Source: Seminavis robusta
Taxonomy: Eukaryota > Bacillariophyta > Bacillariophyceae > Naviculales > Naviculaceae
Assembly (NCBI GenBank): GCA_903772945.1
Contig: CAICTM010001067.1
Coordinates: 1 to 38,260 of the forward strand
Reading direction: 5' to 3'
DNA: 38,260 bases
Of the stretch, positions 29,664 to 38,260 are shown one piece after another (the stretch's first letter is position 1; every line of letters begins with the position of its first letter). The position numbers and the translations under genes were made by a program. The notes beneath the pieces are model-generated. The model made no database searches. It had not been told where the DNA came from and worked only from the letters and a program-made list of their open reading frames with translations.

Positions 29664-31661
29664 CTATTGGCCCATTAGCAGACTATATATCAGCAGCAAA
29701 TCCGAGACTCGTCCTCCCTCTCCAAACAAGAGTTTCAAATTCGCTTCGGAATCCAATGTCTTTTCCTTCAGTTGCCGCACGACTTCTTGAAAGTTGTCTG
29801 TGTCGACCGAATCCTCTGGAATCCATATCTCGTGCGCCGTGGTGAATGCGACCACATCGGGGAAGAATCGCACGTACTGCAAATACCGGCAAGCCAATTG
29901 TCGATTGGCGTCGAATGCCGACTGGCAATCGACATTGTCGCCCAGCAGCAGTTGTAAATTTTCAGGTGTATTGTGGCCCTCTTTTTCGAGCAGTGAGACT
30001 ATCCGCGTGACCGAAAACTCAAACTCGAGCAACTGATTGCCACCATCCATTTCATTGAGGAGTTGGCGGACTGGAGGAGTATCTTTGACCTGTTCCCAGT
30101 GATCTCGTCCCACGTCAGCTGTTCGGTCTCGACTGTACGCCTCATGAGAGACCCGGTCAAATACTTGTTGCAGGAATTCATGTCGAGGCACTTGGTGATG
30201 ATTGTGGGGTGATGATTCTACGTAGTCGAGAAGGAACTTCCATGAGAATTCATGATCCATCCAAGCTGCCTTGAGAATAACCAAATTAATGGATGGGAGC
30301 CGGACAATATTGGACGTGTCGTCAAAAATGGAAGAAGTGGTCGTGCTATCGTCGTCTTTGTAGGGTCTCAAGGGGCATGCCACCAAATCTTGTAGGAACC
30401 GTGGAATGCTCTCATTGGCAAACGACAAGAGCTCGTGACAGTGACGTTGGAGGATATCTTCCGAATCTGGAACGAGCCAGTCCGCATCGACGCCCAAGAA
30501 ACTCCCTATATGGGCCAGAATGAGATCGGATTGAATGGATGGAATGGCGCTGGTGGCCACCAATCGGATCCCCCGGACGGCTTGGCACACGTGCAGTTTG
30601 GCCAATGCCAAGTACATGACGGACACCACTTCGCTTTGCGATGGACCGGGGAATGATAGTGTTATCATGTTGTCATCGTTGGGTCTTGTTGCCGGGGCAC
30701 GCAACACCAAGTTGGACTGATCTTCCAAGAAATTCTGGGGTGATTGGATTCTTAAAAACGTGCTGGGTTCCAGGGCGGTATGATTCAAGATTTCATCAAA
30801 CTCGGAAAAGGCTGGATAATTCCGTTTGATGGATCGAAGTCTGCGAGGGATAATGTTCCAATACTTGACAAAGTCGTACAGCTGTTGATATCGTTCCAGA
30901 ATCAAGAGACAGTGGGCGACGAGTGTTCTTGTGCAACTATCGGCTTCGACTGGATCCAGATGCAGCAAATCCAAGCAATGTTCCAATACCAGCTCCAGTG
31001 CCAACCGATTCCAACGAGGTGGTGGATGAATCAAAGTGTTGTTGTTTGTATTGTCGGTGTTGTTGTTGGTGTTCTCATGGCTCTGCGAAGGCTCTGGTGG
31101 CAATCGATGATTCCAAGGAAGTCTTCTACTTCCGTGGCTGGTTCGACGACCGCTCCAAAACAGCGCCATGGGTTCGTTGGAAGGGATCATGGATTCCGTG
31201 GCTTGTTGCATATACGCATGGACCAGTTTCATTCGCTCCCACATGAAATCCTGACCGACGGTTCCCAGCCCTCGGACGGGATCTCCAAAGTAAAAGACCA
31301 TGGCATTCGTTCGATCAAAGACATCCATAATACCGTTGGTCTCCGAGTACTGGTTGCTCAATTCCGCTACCCGACTCTTTAAGCGACTAATCTTGCTGCA
31401 AAACTTGCGATGCACACCATTCTTCCAGTCATTGGTTTGACAATCAAAGCTGCAATAGACGGTTCCTTGACAGCGGCGACAGGTAATTTGAAAGCGCTCT
31501 TGCCGATACTTGTCGCAGTAGGCACAATGGGCAAAGCAAGCCGACTCGGGTGGAATAATCACATTGCCCGTCTTGGAAATGGAACGGAGACATTCTTCGT
31601 CTTCTTCGGCTCTTTGCAGCAAGGAATCCAGCAACTCCTGAAGGGCCTCTACCGTGGCCAT
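29664..31661 (-). CDS. MYND-type zinc-finger protein
   Basis: The gene encodes 665 residues. A MYND finger lies at 46-88 with all ligands visible: Cys46, Cys49, Cys61, Cys64, Cys70 (in TVYCSFDCQ), Cys74, His84 and Cys88. MYND fingers bind proline-rich peptides and are common in chromatin and signalling proteins. The remainder is largely helical and polar with Asn/Thr-rich inserts (about 200-212). I see no SET domain motifs, so a methyltransferase call is not supported. No signal peptide or membrane segment is visible. It lies in the same orientation as the BtuF-like gene, 378 bp downstream of it. The partner and process are unknown. Confidence 0.8.
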   Translation of the reverse strand: MATVEALQELLDSLLQRAEEDEECLRSISKTGNVIIPPESACFAHCAYCDKYRQERFQITCRRCQGTVYCSFDCQTNDWKNGVHRKFCSKISRLKSRVAELSNQYSETNGIMDVFDRTNAMVFYFGDPVRGLGTVGQDFMWERMKLVHAYMQQATESMIPSNEPMALFWSGRRTSHGSRRLPWNHRLPPEPSQSHENTNNNTDNTNNNTLIHPPPRWNRLALELVLEHCLDLLHLDPVEADSCTRTLVAHCLLILERYQQLYDFVKYWNIIPRRLRSIKRNYPAFSEFDEILNHTALEPSTFLRIQSPQNFLEDQSNLVLRAPATRPNDDNMITLSFPGPSQSEVVSVMYLALAKLHVCQAVRGIRLVATSAIPSIQSDLILAHIGSFLGVDADWLVPDSEDILQRHCHELLSFANESIPRFLQDLVACPLRPYKDDDSTTTSSIFDDTSNIVRLPSINLVILKAAWMDHEFSWKFLLDYVESSPHNHHQVPRHEFLQQVFDRVSHEAYSRDRTADVGRDHWEQVKDTPPVRQLLNEMDGGNQLLEFEFSVTRIVSLLEKEGHNTPENLQLLLGDNVDCQSAFDANRQLACRYLQYVRFFPDVVAFTTAHEIWIPEDSVDTDNFQEVVRQLKEKTLDSEANLKLLFGEGGRVSDLLLIYSLLMGQ

Positions 31662-32039
31662 GATGCAGTCTCTTTATCACCACCGGGTTGTTGAGGAACG
31701 ATGGAAGGAGGTCCAGATTTAAAGATAGAGGTTTCGTTATGGTACAACTCTAGTCCAAAGTGACAGATTGCAAGTACTTCAGAGATAACTTCCCGACTCT
31801 ATCCGATACCGGTACCCTTCACTGCCTTCTGAGAGAAGACGATGATTACGATGGCGATGATGACACGAAGAAAGGCAGCACAAGACCGTGGCGTGCACCC
31901 CGCCTTCGCATCCCAAAAAGTTCCAGCATGGTTCCGTGATTGAAAGCAGCGCAGGCTGCAAAGGCGTATGTTCCAGCAGACCAGAAGAACCTATTTCTTT
32001 TATCAGACAACTTTACTAGCAACCGTAGCTCGCTCATAT
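31662..32039. other. Spacer between BtuF-like and MYND genes
   Basis: This is 378 bp with no supportable gene. It includes a CGATACCGGTACCC site at about 31804-31817, one of the recurrent palindromes, in what should be the MYND promoter. Confidence 0.4.
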
Positions 32040-33206
32040 CTACTCTTGTACATGTAGTGTACCCATTTTTTGATATCCCTTGGATGGCGCCAGTTTCTCC
32101 CCCAGGGCTTGGGCGACTTCCGGTCCGTGAATGCATGCAGCAATAATTCCGGCGCCTTGGATGAGACGAGGTCCGGGGCGAGCGTAATAGCTATTGCCAT
32201 CGAGGCAAAAGACATTGCCATTCTTCACGGCTCGCAAGGACTTCCACCAGATGGTTCTCTGTTCCTGCTTTTGCTTCTTTTCGGTATCTTCCTCATCGTC
32301 ATTGCCATCATTGCAGGTATTACTATTCTTTTCCTCCTCGCCGTAGAGCAACCTTCTGGTATCCGCCACGGATTGTTGCAGAGAGAATCCGCAGGGACCA
32401 ATCAAGATGTAATCCGGATCCAAAGTGGAAAGATCTTGGTCTTTCCAGGCAACCGACCGTGCCCCCGACGCACACATGTCATATTGAGCCCCGGCCACTT
32501 TCATCATGTCGGCAATCCAATGCCCGCCACAAAAAATGGGAGCATGCCATTCTAAAAAGGCAACCCGTGGGTGACTGTCGGGGGCCAATTGTTGGACCGT
32601 CTCTTGAATTCTATCCAGGTCGGATTGCCACTTGGTTACTTGAGTCTCAGCCCGCTCCAGAAATGCAGGCCCCATGGCATTGCCCGCCACACGGACAGTC
32701 GTAAAGACATCGGCTAAATTGGAGGGTTCCATAGAGATAATCTTGGGATTAAAAGATATTGATGAGGACGGTGAATCAGCATCTTGATTGCCTTTGCCCC
32801 CAGGACCTCCCACTAGACTGGCACAAGTCTCTAGCACCACAGGATATGACACGGCGCAAACATCACAGAGTTGTTGGGTAAAGATAATATCCGGCTGAGC
32901 TTGCTTTAGAACGTCCGCGTTCAAGCCATACAGTGAATGCCCCTTCTTGAGTGACCCACAGACAGCCTCGTGAATCTCTTCCTGTGTCATGGAATAAGGA
33001 GAAATGTCGCTGGATGTTACCACTTGGGGTTTGCGATCCATGACAGCCGGAGGATAATCGCACTCATGGGTAATGCCCACAATGTGCTCGGCCGCATCGA
33101 GGGAAGCTACGAGCTCTGTGATGCTCGGCAGTAGCGATACAACTCGTGGATATGGGGCCGATCCTTTGCTGAACTGGCCATTCTCGTCGTTGGTTGTGGT
33201 AGCCAT
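32040..33206 (-). CDS. BtuF-like cobalamin-binding protein (periplasmic-binding-protein fold)
   Basis: The gene encodes 388 residues from the ATG at 33206; the more distal frame opening is TTG. Family blocks are clear: RVVSLLPSITELV (21-33), THECDYPP (46-53), TQQLCDVCAVS (110-120), LEWHAPIFCGGHW (218-230), DPDYILIGPCGF (263-274) and ARPGPRLIQGAG (342-353). These match the bacterial ABC-type cobalamin/siderophore substrate-binding family (PF01497). Bacterial BtuF is exported and hands B12 to an ABC importer, but here no signal peptide or membrane anchor is visible, so a cytosolic cofactor-handling role is more likely. An acidic, Lys/Gln-rich insert lies at 289-318. Many diatoms need external B12, so the context is plausible. 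Acquisition from bacteria is an inference. Confidence 0.85.
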   Translation of the reverse strand: MATTTNDENGQFSKGSAPYPRVVSLLPSITELVASLDAAEHIVGITHECDYPPAVMDRKPQVVTSSDISPYSMTQEEIHEAVCGSLKKGHSLYGLNADVLKQAQPDIIFTQQLCDVCAVSYPVVLETCASLVGGPGGKGNQDADSPSSSISFNPKIISMEPSNLADVFTTVRVAGNAMGPAFLERAETQVTKWQSDLDRIQETVQQLAPDSHPRVAFLEWHAPIFCGGHWIADMMKVAGAQYDMCASGARSVAWKDQDLSTLDPDYILIGPCGFSLQQSVADTRRLLYGEEEKNSNTCNDGNDDEEDTEKKQKQEQRTIWWKSLRAVKNGNVFCLDGNSYYARPGPRLIQGAGIIAACIHGPEVAQALGEKLAPSKGYQKMGTLHVQE

Positions 33207-33459
33207 GATCAATTGTTTTGCTGCGTACCGGTATGGTAGGTAGCTGCATCATTGTCTGCGTCGCATTTGCCAGAGATTGGATCTTGCTTGGTTGGTTGGT
33301 GTCTGTGGCCTCATTTTTTCAACTCTAGAATTCATATGCCTCCTGGCTCGTCTCCGTTTCCATAAATCTTTTATTACCAACACCTAACTCGCTTTATTGA
33401 AACAGTACACTGTATTCGCGCGCTCCGCGCGCTCATCCCTTTCTCTGCTTCGCCCCGAT

Positions 33460-33515
33460 CCCTCATTCATGCGAAAAATGTGAAGAACCCTCATTCATGC
33501 AAAAAATGTGAAGAA
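33460..33515. repeat. 28-bp direct tandem repeat, two copies
   Basis: Units 33460-33487 and 33488-33515 both read CCCTCATTCATGC…AAAATGTGAAGAA and differ at one base. The pair is preceded by the GC-rich CGCGCGCTC duplication at 33417-33434. Confidence 0.85.
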
Positions 33516-33649
33516 CGCAAGGCGACTTTCATGTGCATGTACATGCGTTGACTGTATCCCGTCAATACAATACTAGTCGAATACGTAGACTTCTACAGAG
33601 GCCTCTAAGTAATGCACGCCGGGTATAATTCAAACCTCCACTCCCCATC

Positions 33650-33725
33650 GGTACCCTTACCCCTAAAAGCAAATCGTCTCCGGGAGACGAAATAGGGTTA
33701 GCGATAGCGGGTACTACTTGTACCG
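33650..33725. other. Imperfect hairpin, possible structured RNA or MITE remnant
   Basis: The centre TCGTCTCCGGGAGACGA is almost perfectly self-complementary. The flanks extend the pairing imperfectly (TACCCCTA with TAGGGTTA; GGTACCC with GGGTACT). The total stem would be about 35 bp with bulges. No gene or known RNA family is recognised. Confidence 0.4.
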
Positions 33726-33881
33726 TACATGATGCGAAGATTTTTGCTTTTTGTTCGCCGCGTATCAGTTTTCCGCGTATTAGTACATGCAGAGATGCAG
33801 CCACAACAACACGACAACTACCAGATGAAACCTCATTGTAGTATCTTGATCGATAGATTCCCTTGACTTCACACAGGAATT

Positions 33882-33896
33882 ACGGTACCGGTACCA
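33882..33896. promoter_or_regulatory. Best example of the recurrent GGTACCGGTACC palindrome
   Basis: ACGGTACCGGTACC is a near-perfect palindrome in the P2 upstream region. Related sites occur in at least ten other spacers (about 12863, 15805, 15911, 16011, 16133, 22075, 29536, 31805, 33225, 34018, 37757). Whether it binds a factor or is a repeat remnant cannot be told from sequence. Confidence 0.35.
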
Positions 33897-34132
33897 TAAG
33901 CTCCACTTCAGTGGCTCAACAACTCCTCCCTTGCAAACCGAGTTTGTCTACGAAGCGCTTACTGTATCTCATCACGATACCACACCTCCACGCGCGCCCC
34001 TCACAGTGGAGAATCCACGGTACTGGTACCAGTATCGGGACCACAAGAAACGAGCGGAAACTGTATTATTGTCACCCATCCCACGGGCATCCACCATAAT
34101 TTCTCTTGTGCTGTGATTGTCATTGATGAAAC

Positions 34133-36052
34133 ATGAGCCAGGAGAAACGTCGCTGCCCCTCTGACTACTCCCTTGAGGAGCTGGAAGAGCTGGAAATGGA
34201 GTTGAAACGAAGACGAATGGAATCCAATGAACCGCCCGCTTCCATCGCCGCCACAGCCAACAACAACACTACCAACAACGACAACAAAGGCACTTTAAGC
34301 ATCCACACTTCACGTAGCATTCTTTGGGACTTGCTTCAGTCAAGATCTGATTTTGAAATAATAAGAACTCTTCACGTGAATGATGCCATGGTTTTGTTGC
34401 GGCAGCATCCATCGTTAGTAACCAAACCCTTTCAGGGACGATCAGTGCTGTCATTTTTTATGCGCAATGATGTTCCAAGCTCAATTATCCAGGAGCTTTG
34501 TGCCATGTGGAAATCCATCAATCCTCAAAATGATGAAGATGAAGATTGGCAAAGCACTGGTTTTGAAGAGGAACCAAACTTTGTATTGGATGCTTGCAGA
34601 TACTGCTCCAATCCAGACACTTTTCGGCTTCTTGTGAAGGAGTTTCCAGATCAAGCTGCTATTGAGGATGGTCCATGTGAGCTGTTTCTCAAGCGATGTG
34701 ATTACGATGACTATGATGACTTCGATTGTGAGCCAAGGCCACCGGGTCAAGAGGCCACCGAGATTTTTCAAGTGTTATTCGAAAGCTACCGGTACGAGGC
34801 AAAGGACCTAAAGCTGGGCTGTGATGTTCGAGATCTCATTCTTGGATGTTGTTATGATCAGGAATTGTCTGATCTTCTTTCCACTGTAGTGTCCAAAGTC
34901 TTTGAAGAACGGAAGCTGGAGTTGACGTTTCACCCAGTGGGATACAAACGCAACTCAACGAGCAAAACTATTCCTTCCAAAGTTAACACACTTTCAACTA
35001 GATGGAATTTGCAATTATGGCGAGCGCAACATTGAATGCTTCCAATCCAAACTGGGTATGTTGTGTGAAGTGACGCCCACACGATTGATACATCTGCACC
35101 TTTCTGTGCTTTCTGATTTCATCCACCAAAATGGAATTGACCTAGTTCTCGAGGCTGTACAGTCATGCCAAACCTCAAGGATCTCAGCTTGGAACCATCA
35201 CATTATGTGAGTTCTACAACTGCCAGAGATGCCCAAGCAGTCTGCAATCTTTACCAGGAGATTCTTCTTCTTTGGACAAACAATCTGGAAGCCTTCAATG
35301 TAACAGTGCTTCCACAAACTGATGGACCAGCATTGAGCAAGCTGCTTCGGGCTGCTTTTGCCAAGCTCAGATCATTTGTCTTGGCTGGGTATAGACAGAA
35401 TGATGATGCGTGCGTCCCTTTTGAAATTCCACCCAACAGCAGACTTCAAAGCTTCAAGTTTGCAGTGTCATTGGGTGCAAAGACTACAAAAGGTATTCTT
35501 GGACTCCTTTGTGGTTTGACATTATTGAATTCCTTGAATTTTCATGAGCGCCACAACAACCTGAGTGAAGTCAACATCAGTGATGAAATTCTGGAGCTCC
35601 TGGCACAAAATCGCCTTGAATCTCTTGGGTTCTGCGACATTGGAGTCAGTTTTCTCGAGAGCCTGGTGGATGGTTTGAAAGAGAACACATCAGTGAAGAA
35701 ACTTTGTCAGTGCTACCAAACAAAAATGGTTTCTTTAGCGACCCTCAAATATTTTGCCAGCATGATGGAACACAATGTCTTGCTTGAGGATGTGACGTTT
35801 GCGTACAGGTACACCTTGAGAAGAAGAGATTTCAGGCCAACTGTTGCTCAAATCCAGTACTGGGCAGATTGCAACAAATGTGGAAGGGGCAAGCTGAGTG
35901 ATCCCAAGGCACCATTGGATGAGTTGTTTGTGGCCTTGGAGACCGCCAAAGCGAAAACCCCTTATTCTTATTATTGTCCAGACAAACTCTGGTATGGGCT
36001 CCTCCGAGCCAACCCAGGAATTTGGGCTGAAGCTGCATTGACTGGACTTTGA
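34133..36052 (+). pseudogene. P2: paralogue of P1 with ankyrin-like insert and two frame breaks
   Basis: The start matches P1 (MSQEKRR…EELEELEMELKRRR). Then comes a segment absent from P1 with degenerate ankyrin-like units (VLDACRYCSNPDTFRLLVKE, FPDQAAIEDG). From 35013 homology to P1 resumes in another frame (NYGERNIECF…LSVLSDFIHQNG…VQSC). At about 35168 one base is missing relative to P1 (CATGCCAAACC against CATGTCCAAACC), which returns to the first frame. It then runs to the conserved end (CGRGKLSDPKAPLDELF; WYGLLRANPG). The first shift (34.89-35.01 kb) could be an intron (for example GT at 34886 to AG at 34982). The second is too short for one. It is either a recent pseudogene or a real gene with consensus errors. 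Confidence 0.65.
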
Positions 36053-36735
36053 TAGGGTAGGCATTACTATTATGCAAGAAGAGCTGTGTTTTGCTCTCCT
36101 TTACGGCCCCAGCCCAAGGGCAATAATGATATCGTAGTGGGCTAAAGAACGCATTATTTTCATGTCTTACGGCAGCCAACGTCTAGCTAGTGAACAACGC
36201 ATGTTGAAGCGAGCATCAAAGTGACGACCATGTGACGACCATTGCAGCCATTGATTGGCGAAATGTTAAGGAATACTAGCCAGCTAGCTAAGGCCTGGTG
36301 TAGGTCCTGGGAGATGGACGCAGACAAACTACTGACGTAAATTGGCGCCAGAACGTCATTCTTTAATAATTCGTTATGATGCTGTCTCCTCCGCTCCGAT
36401 GGCTCGACTGGACGACGTTGCCGACGCCGTCGATCCGGTGGATTGCAACGACCGTGTCGACGAGGTCGCACTGGTGGCACTGAGCGTAGACGACCGTCGA
36501 TTGGGCAGCATGGCCGCCGCTCGATGGGATACCCGCCGCAAGATGGTTCGTCGCTTTTGAAATTGATCGGTATCGAGGGATAAATTGCGCTGCACGGTGG
36601 GTCCTGATCCCGGAGTGTCGTGGACGGAACGTCGCCGACACCGCCGGCCCAGTAATTTGCGGGCCGACGACGATCGCAGCAAGAAAGATCGCGACTTGCC
36701 CTGTGTATTGGTTTGTTGCTGTTGTTGTGTTGCTA
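36053..36735. other. Spacer, or possible second exon of the WYS/RGLE gene
   Basis: There is no independent gene. On the minus strand, 36700-36374 is open and encodes a basic Ser/Arg/Thr-rich segment (RRCRRRSVHD, KRRTILRRVSHR, SATSATSSTRS) that looks like a natural low-complexity tail. It follows a possible acceptor (CACAG at about 36701). It may be a second exon of the 36736-37308 gene. Confidence 0.35.
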
Positions 36736-37308
36736 TTATTCGAAATTGGAACTGTCACCCTCTTGTGCGGCGGCATAATCGAGTTTTCCCACTTTTAGAG
36801 CGCGCCTTCGATCGCCCCGACTTTGAGATCGTGAAAAGGACTGAAGGGCATCGGCCATGGCTTCGGGTCGAATAGCTCCCTTGCGCTTTCGTTCCGTCTG
36901 CACCTTCAAGATGGCCGCCAAAAAATGTTGGATGCGTTGGCGTCGTTTGGTTTCGCCTTCTACTAGGTGTTCCAGTCCTCTCCAACATACCGAGTCGTCT
37001 TCTTCTTGCGACTCTTCTCGTTCTTGTTTTTGCCGACACAAATCCATATTGAGTTGTTTCAAGGCACGAATTTCCATGCTCGAGTACCAAATTTCCTTGC
37101 GGTCTTGGAGTTTGGGAGATGTGAATTCTGGATTGGCAAAGTGCTGGATTTCTACGGCTACGGGTCCGTCGGGAATGACAGAGAAGCGGACGCGACGACG
37201 ATCACGAACGACGCAAAAGGACGCCGCTCGTCGACGACGTCGTCCTGCACTGCCGCTGCTGCTGTGCGAGAGATCCATCGAAATGTCGGATATATCCAAC
37301 ATGGTCAT
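36736..37308 (-). CDS. Small basic protein of the WYS…RGLE type
   Basis: As one exon this is 190 residues from the ATG at 37308; the longer frame to 37374 opens with TTG. Landmarks are RRRRR (23-27), VRFSV (40-44), IWYSSMEI (73-80), RGLE (110-113), ILKVQTERKRKG (133-144) and LKVGKLDYAAAQ near the end. I recall this pattern (basic F.V block, WYS..E, RGLE, Q…R, A…G..D..A) from many small uncharacterised diatom proteins; no function is known to me. An alternative model uses the donor GTGGGA at 36792 and the acceptor at 36701 to reach the Ser/Arg-rich frame ending at 36374 (280 residues), but it drops the conserved LDYAAA part. No signal peptide; probably nuclear or cytosolic. Confidence 0.65.
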   Translation of the reverse strand: MTMLDISDISMDLSHSSSGSAGRRRRRAASFCVVRDRRRVRFSVIPDGPVAVEIQHFANPEFTSPKLQDRKEIWYSSMEIRALKQLNMDLCRQKQEREESQEEDDSVCWRGLEHLVEGETKRRQRIQHFLAAILKVQTERKRKGAIRPEAMADALQSFSRSQSRGDRRRALKVGKLDYAAAQEGDSSNFE

Positions 37309-38260
37309 GTGTTTTTGTTTGTTTGTGGATTGGGGATTGTCAAAAGGTGCTTTTGTGCAAGGTTGGTTGGACAAGCGCTATCAAAGGCGATGAGCATGTT
37401 CTTGAGCTGTTTTGGGTTTTACAGGTTTTTACGAGCTGTTCAAGCTGCTTGCAGCTTTCGACCAAGATGGACCGCTCCTAATGTGACGCGTCGTCAAATG
37501 AACTGTGGAAGCTAGGAACAGGCACCCAAATTCTCCTCTGACGAAGGCCAATGTTAAATCTTTGCCGCAGCTCGAGAACATCGAGCCTTTTCATAGTCAC
37601 GCACAAGGCAGCCACAAATTATTACGAGTAACCAAGACGCGAAAATGATGGTGGTAATAAACAATCGGCGTACACGTACCCGTACGGTAGTGTTGTGCGC
37701 ATGACTCCGCATGCATGAAGGAACAGGATGATCTCACGAAATCTGGCTGCAAGTCTTGTACGGTACCAGTAGTAGGGAGGATGAGTATCTTGCAGGACTC
37801 TCTGGATAGTCCTAACCCGTCCTCTGGTGAAGGACTCTTGGGTGGCACATCGGAATGAATGGCGTTTATGGTCTGGCCGTCGCCGCCTCCCTCAATCTTG
37901 CTTTTTGTTCCACGTGTAAGCAAATTAGACGACAAAAGCGCTGCTACTGTTTATTCATTTACTGCTACAGATCGACTGTACGTAACCAAGATGATAAAGC
38001 GACGGCAATAGCCGCTGTCATCCACACTAGGAATCAGCTGATAGCAGGCAGCCAGCCTTCAACAAAGGTGCTGCTATCTACCAGCCAGAGGTTGGCTGTT
38101 CGTAGACACATGCTCAGCATTGGTGAGGTTGGTTTTTGTTGGCTGATTTCCCAGTTTCGAAGTTTCGAAGTTTCGGCCCCAAGTTTGCCGCGGCTTTTGT
38201 GTGAACAATGACCATGGGTTCTGCAAGACAATGGAGCCTTTACTCCACTTGCTTCATATG
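37309..38260. other. Right-end spacer
   Basis: I see no supportable gene in 950 bp. A 118-codon + frame (37855-38211) has no motif and lacks coding-like composition. GTACGGTACCAGTA and CGTACCCGTACGG sites lie at about 37757 and 37675. A small TTTCGAAG tandem lies at about 38155-38175. Confidence 0.45.

Larger units (their letters stand above)
33207..34132. other. Divergent spacer between BtuF-like gene and P2
   Basis: This is 926 bp without a supportable gene. It holds a GC-rich repeat (33417-33434, CGCGCGCTCCGCGCGCTC), a 28-bp tandem pair (33460-33515), an imperfect hairpin (about 33650-33725), and GTACCGGTAC sites at about 33225, 33882 and 34018. Confidence 0.5.

Noticed and set aside
37855..38211. 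118-codon + frame at the right end
   Set aside because: No motif, no homology I can recognise, and composition like the spacer around it.
1..38260. tRNA or rRNA genes
   Set aside because: A visual search for T-loop and anticodon-arm patterns gave only isolated fragments (for example GGGTTCGATAC near 3160) without a matching acceptor stem.

Overview
The window reads as nuclear DNA of a diatom, most likely a raphid pennate with a repeat-rich genome such as Seminavis. The basis is the set of short (about 75-100 bp) GT-AG introns, the secreted Pro/Thr-rich proteins with RxL processing-type motifs, a plant-type LRR membrane protein, RNI-like/ankyrin-like paralogues, a small protein of the WYS...RGLE type I associate with diatoms, and a decayed Copia RNase H fragment. 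The species call is inference; no marker gene fixes it.

Layout. Positions 1-6779 hold no gene I can support. The stretch is G/T-rich on the + strand, with long T and G runs and a decayed Copia RNase H piece near 1.2-2.0 kb. A short gene or gene remnant follows at 6780-7076. From 8.06 to 20.06 kb lies the main feature, a cluster of four related genes (called A-D here) for secreted, low-complexity proteins. Each has a signal peptide, an RxL tripeptide, a charged or Met/Ser/Lys-rich segment, a Pro/Thr/Glu/Asp-rich tandem repeat array, and one or two copies of a module of about 120 residues that I do not recognise. Two module types exist: N-type (…DADY…P.GPFF…) and C-type (CP…F.PCAPP…). C and D carry both, flanking the repeats. 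A carries only the N-type and B only the C-type. Two gene models were corrected by splicing. B gains a 42-residue C-terminal exon, and two separate reading frames at 16.5-20.1 kb become one gene, D. D also contains a 537-bp internal duplication and three indels that cancel in frame.

A 2.4-kb spacer (20.06-22.49 kb) contains a foldback-type element of about 750 bp with terminal inverted repeats and a 19-20 bp minisatellite. Next is a nine-exon LRR membrane protein (22.49-25.0 kb) whose repeat-region exons are mostly 72- or 144-bp units. It is convergent with a diphthine--ammonia ligase (DPH6, 25.17-27.69 kb). DPH6 is divergent from an RNI-like paralogue, P1 (28.03-29.23 kb). Two minus-strand genes follow: a MYND zinc-finger protein (29.66-31.66 kb) and a BtuF-like cobalamin-binding protein without a signal peptide (32.04-33.21 kb). 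The second paralogue, P2 (34.13-36.05 kb), has an extra ankyrin-like region and two frame disruptions. A short WYS/RGLE protein (36.74-37.31 kb) closes the window.

A-D look like a locally expanded set of cell-wall, mucilage or adhesion glycoproteins. The remaining genes are unrelated housekeeping or lineage-specific genes. A short palindrome of the form GTACCGGTAC recurs in many spacers and is rare in coding sequence.
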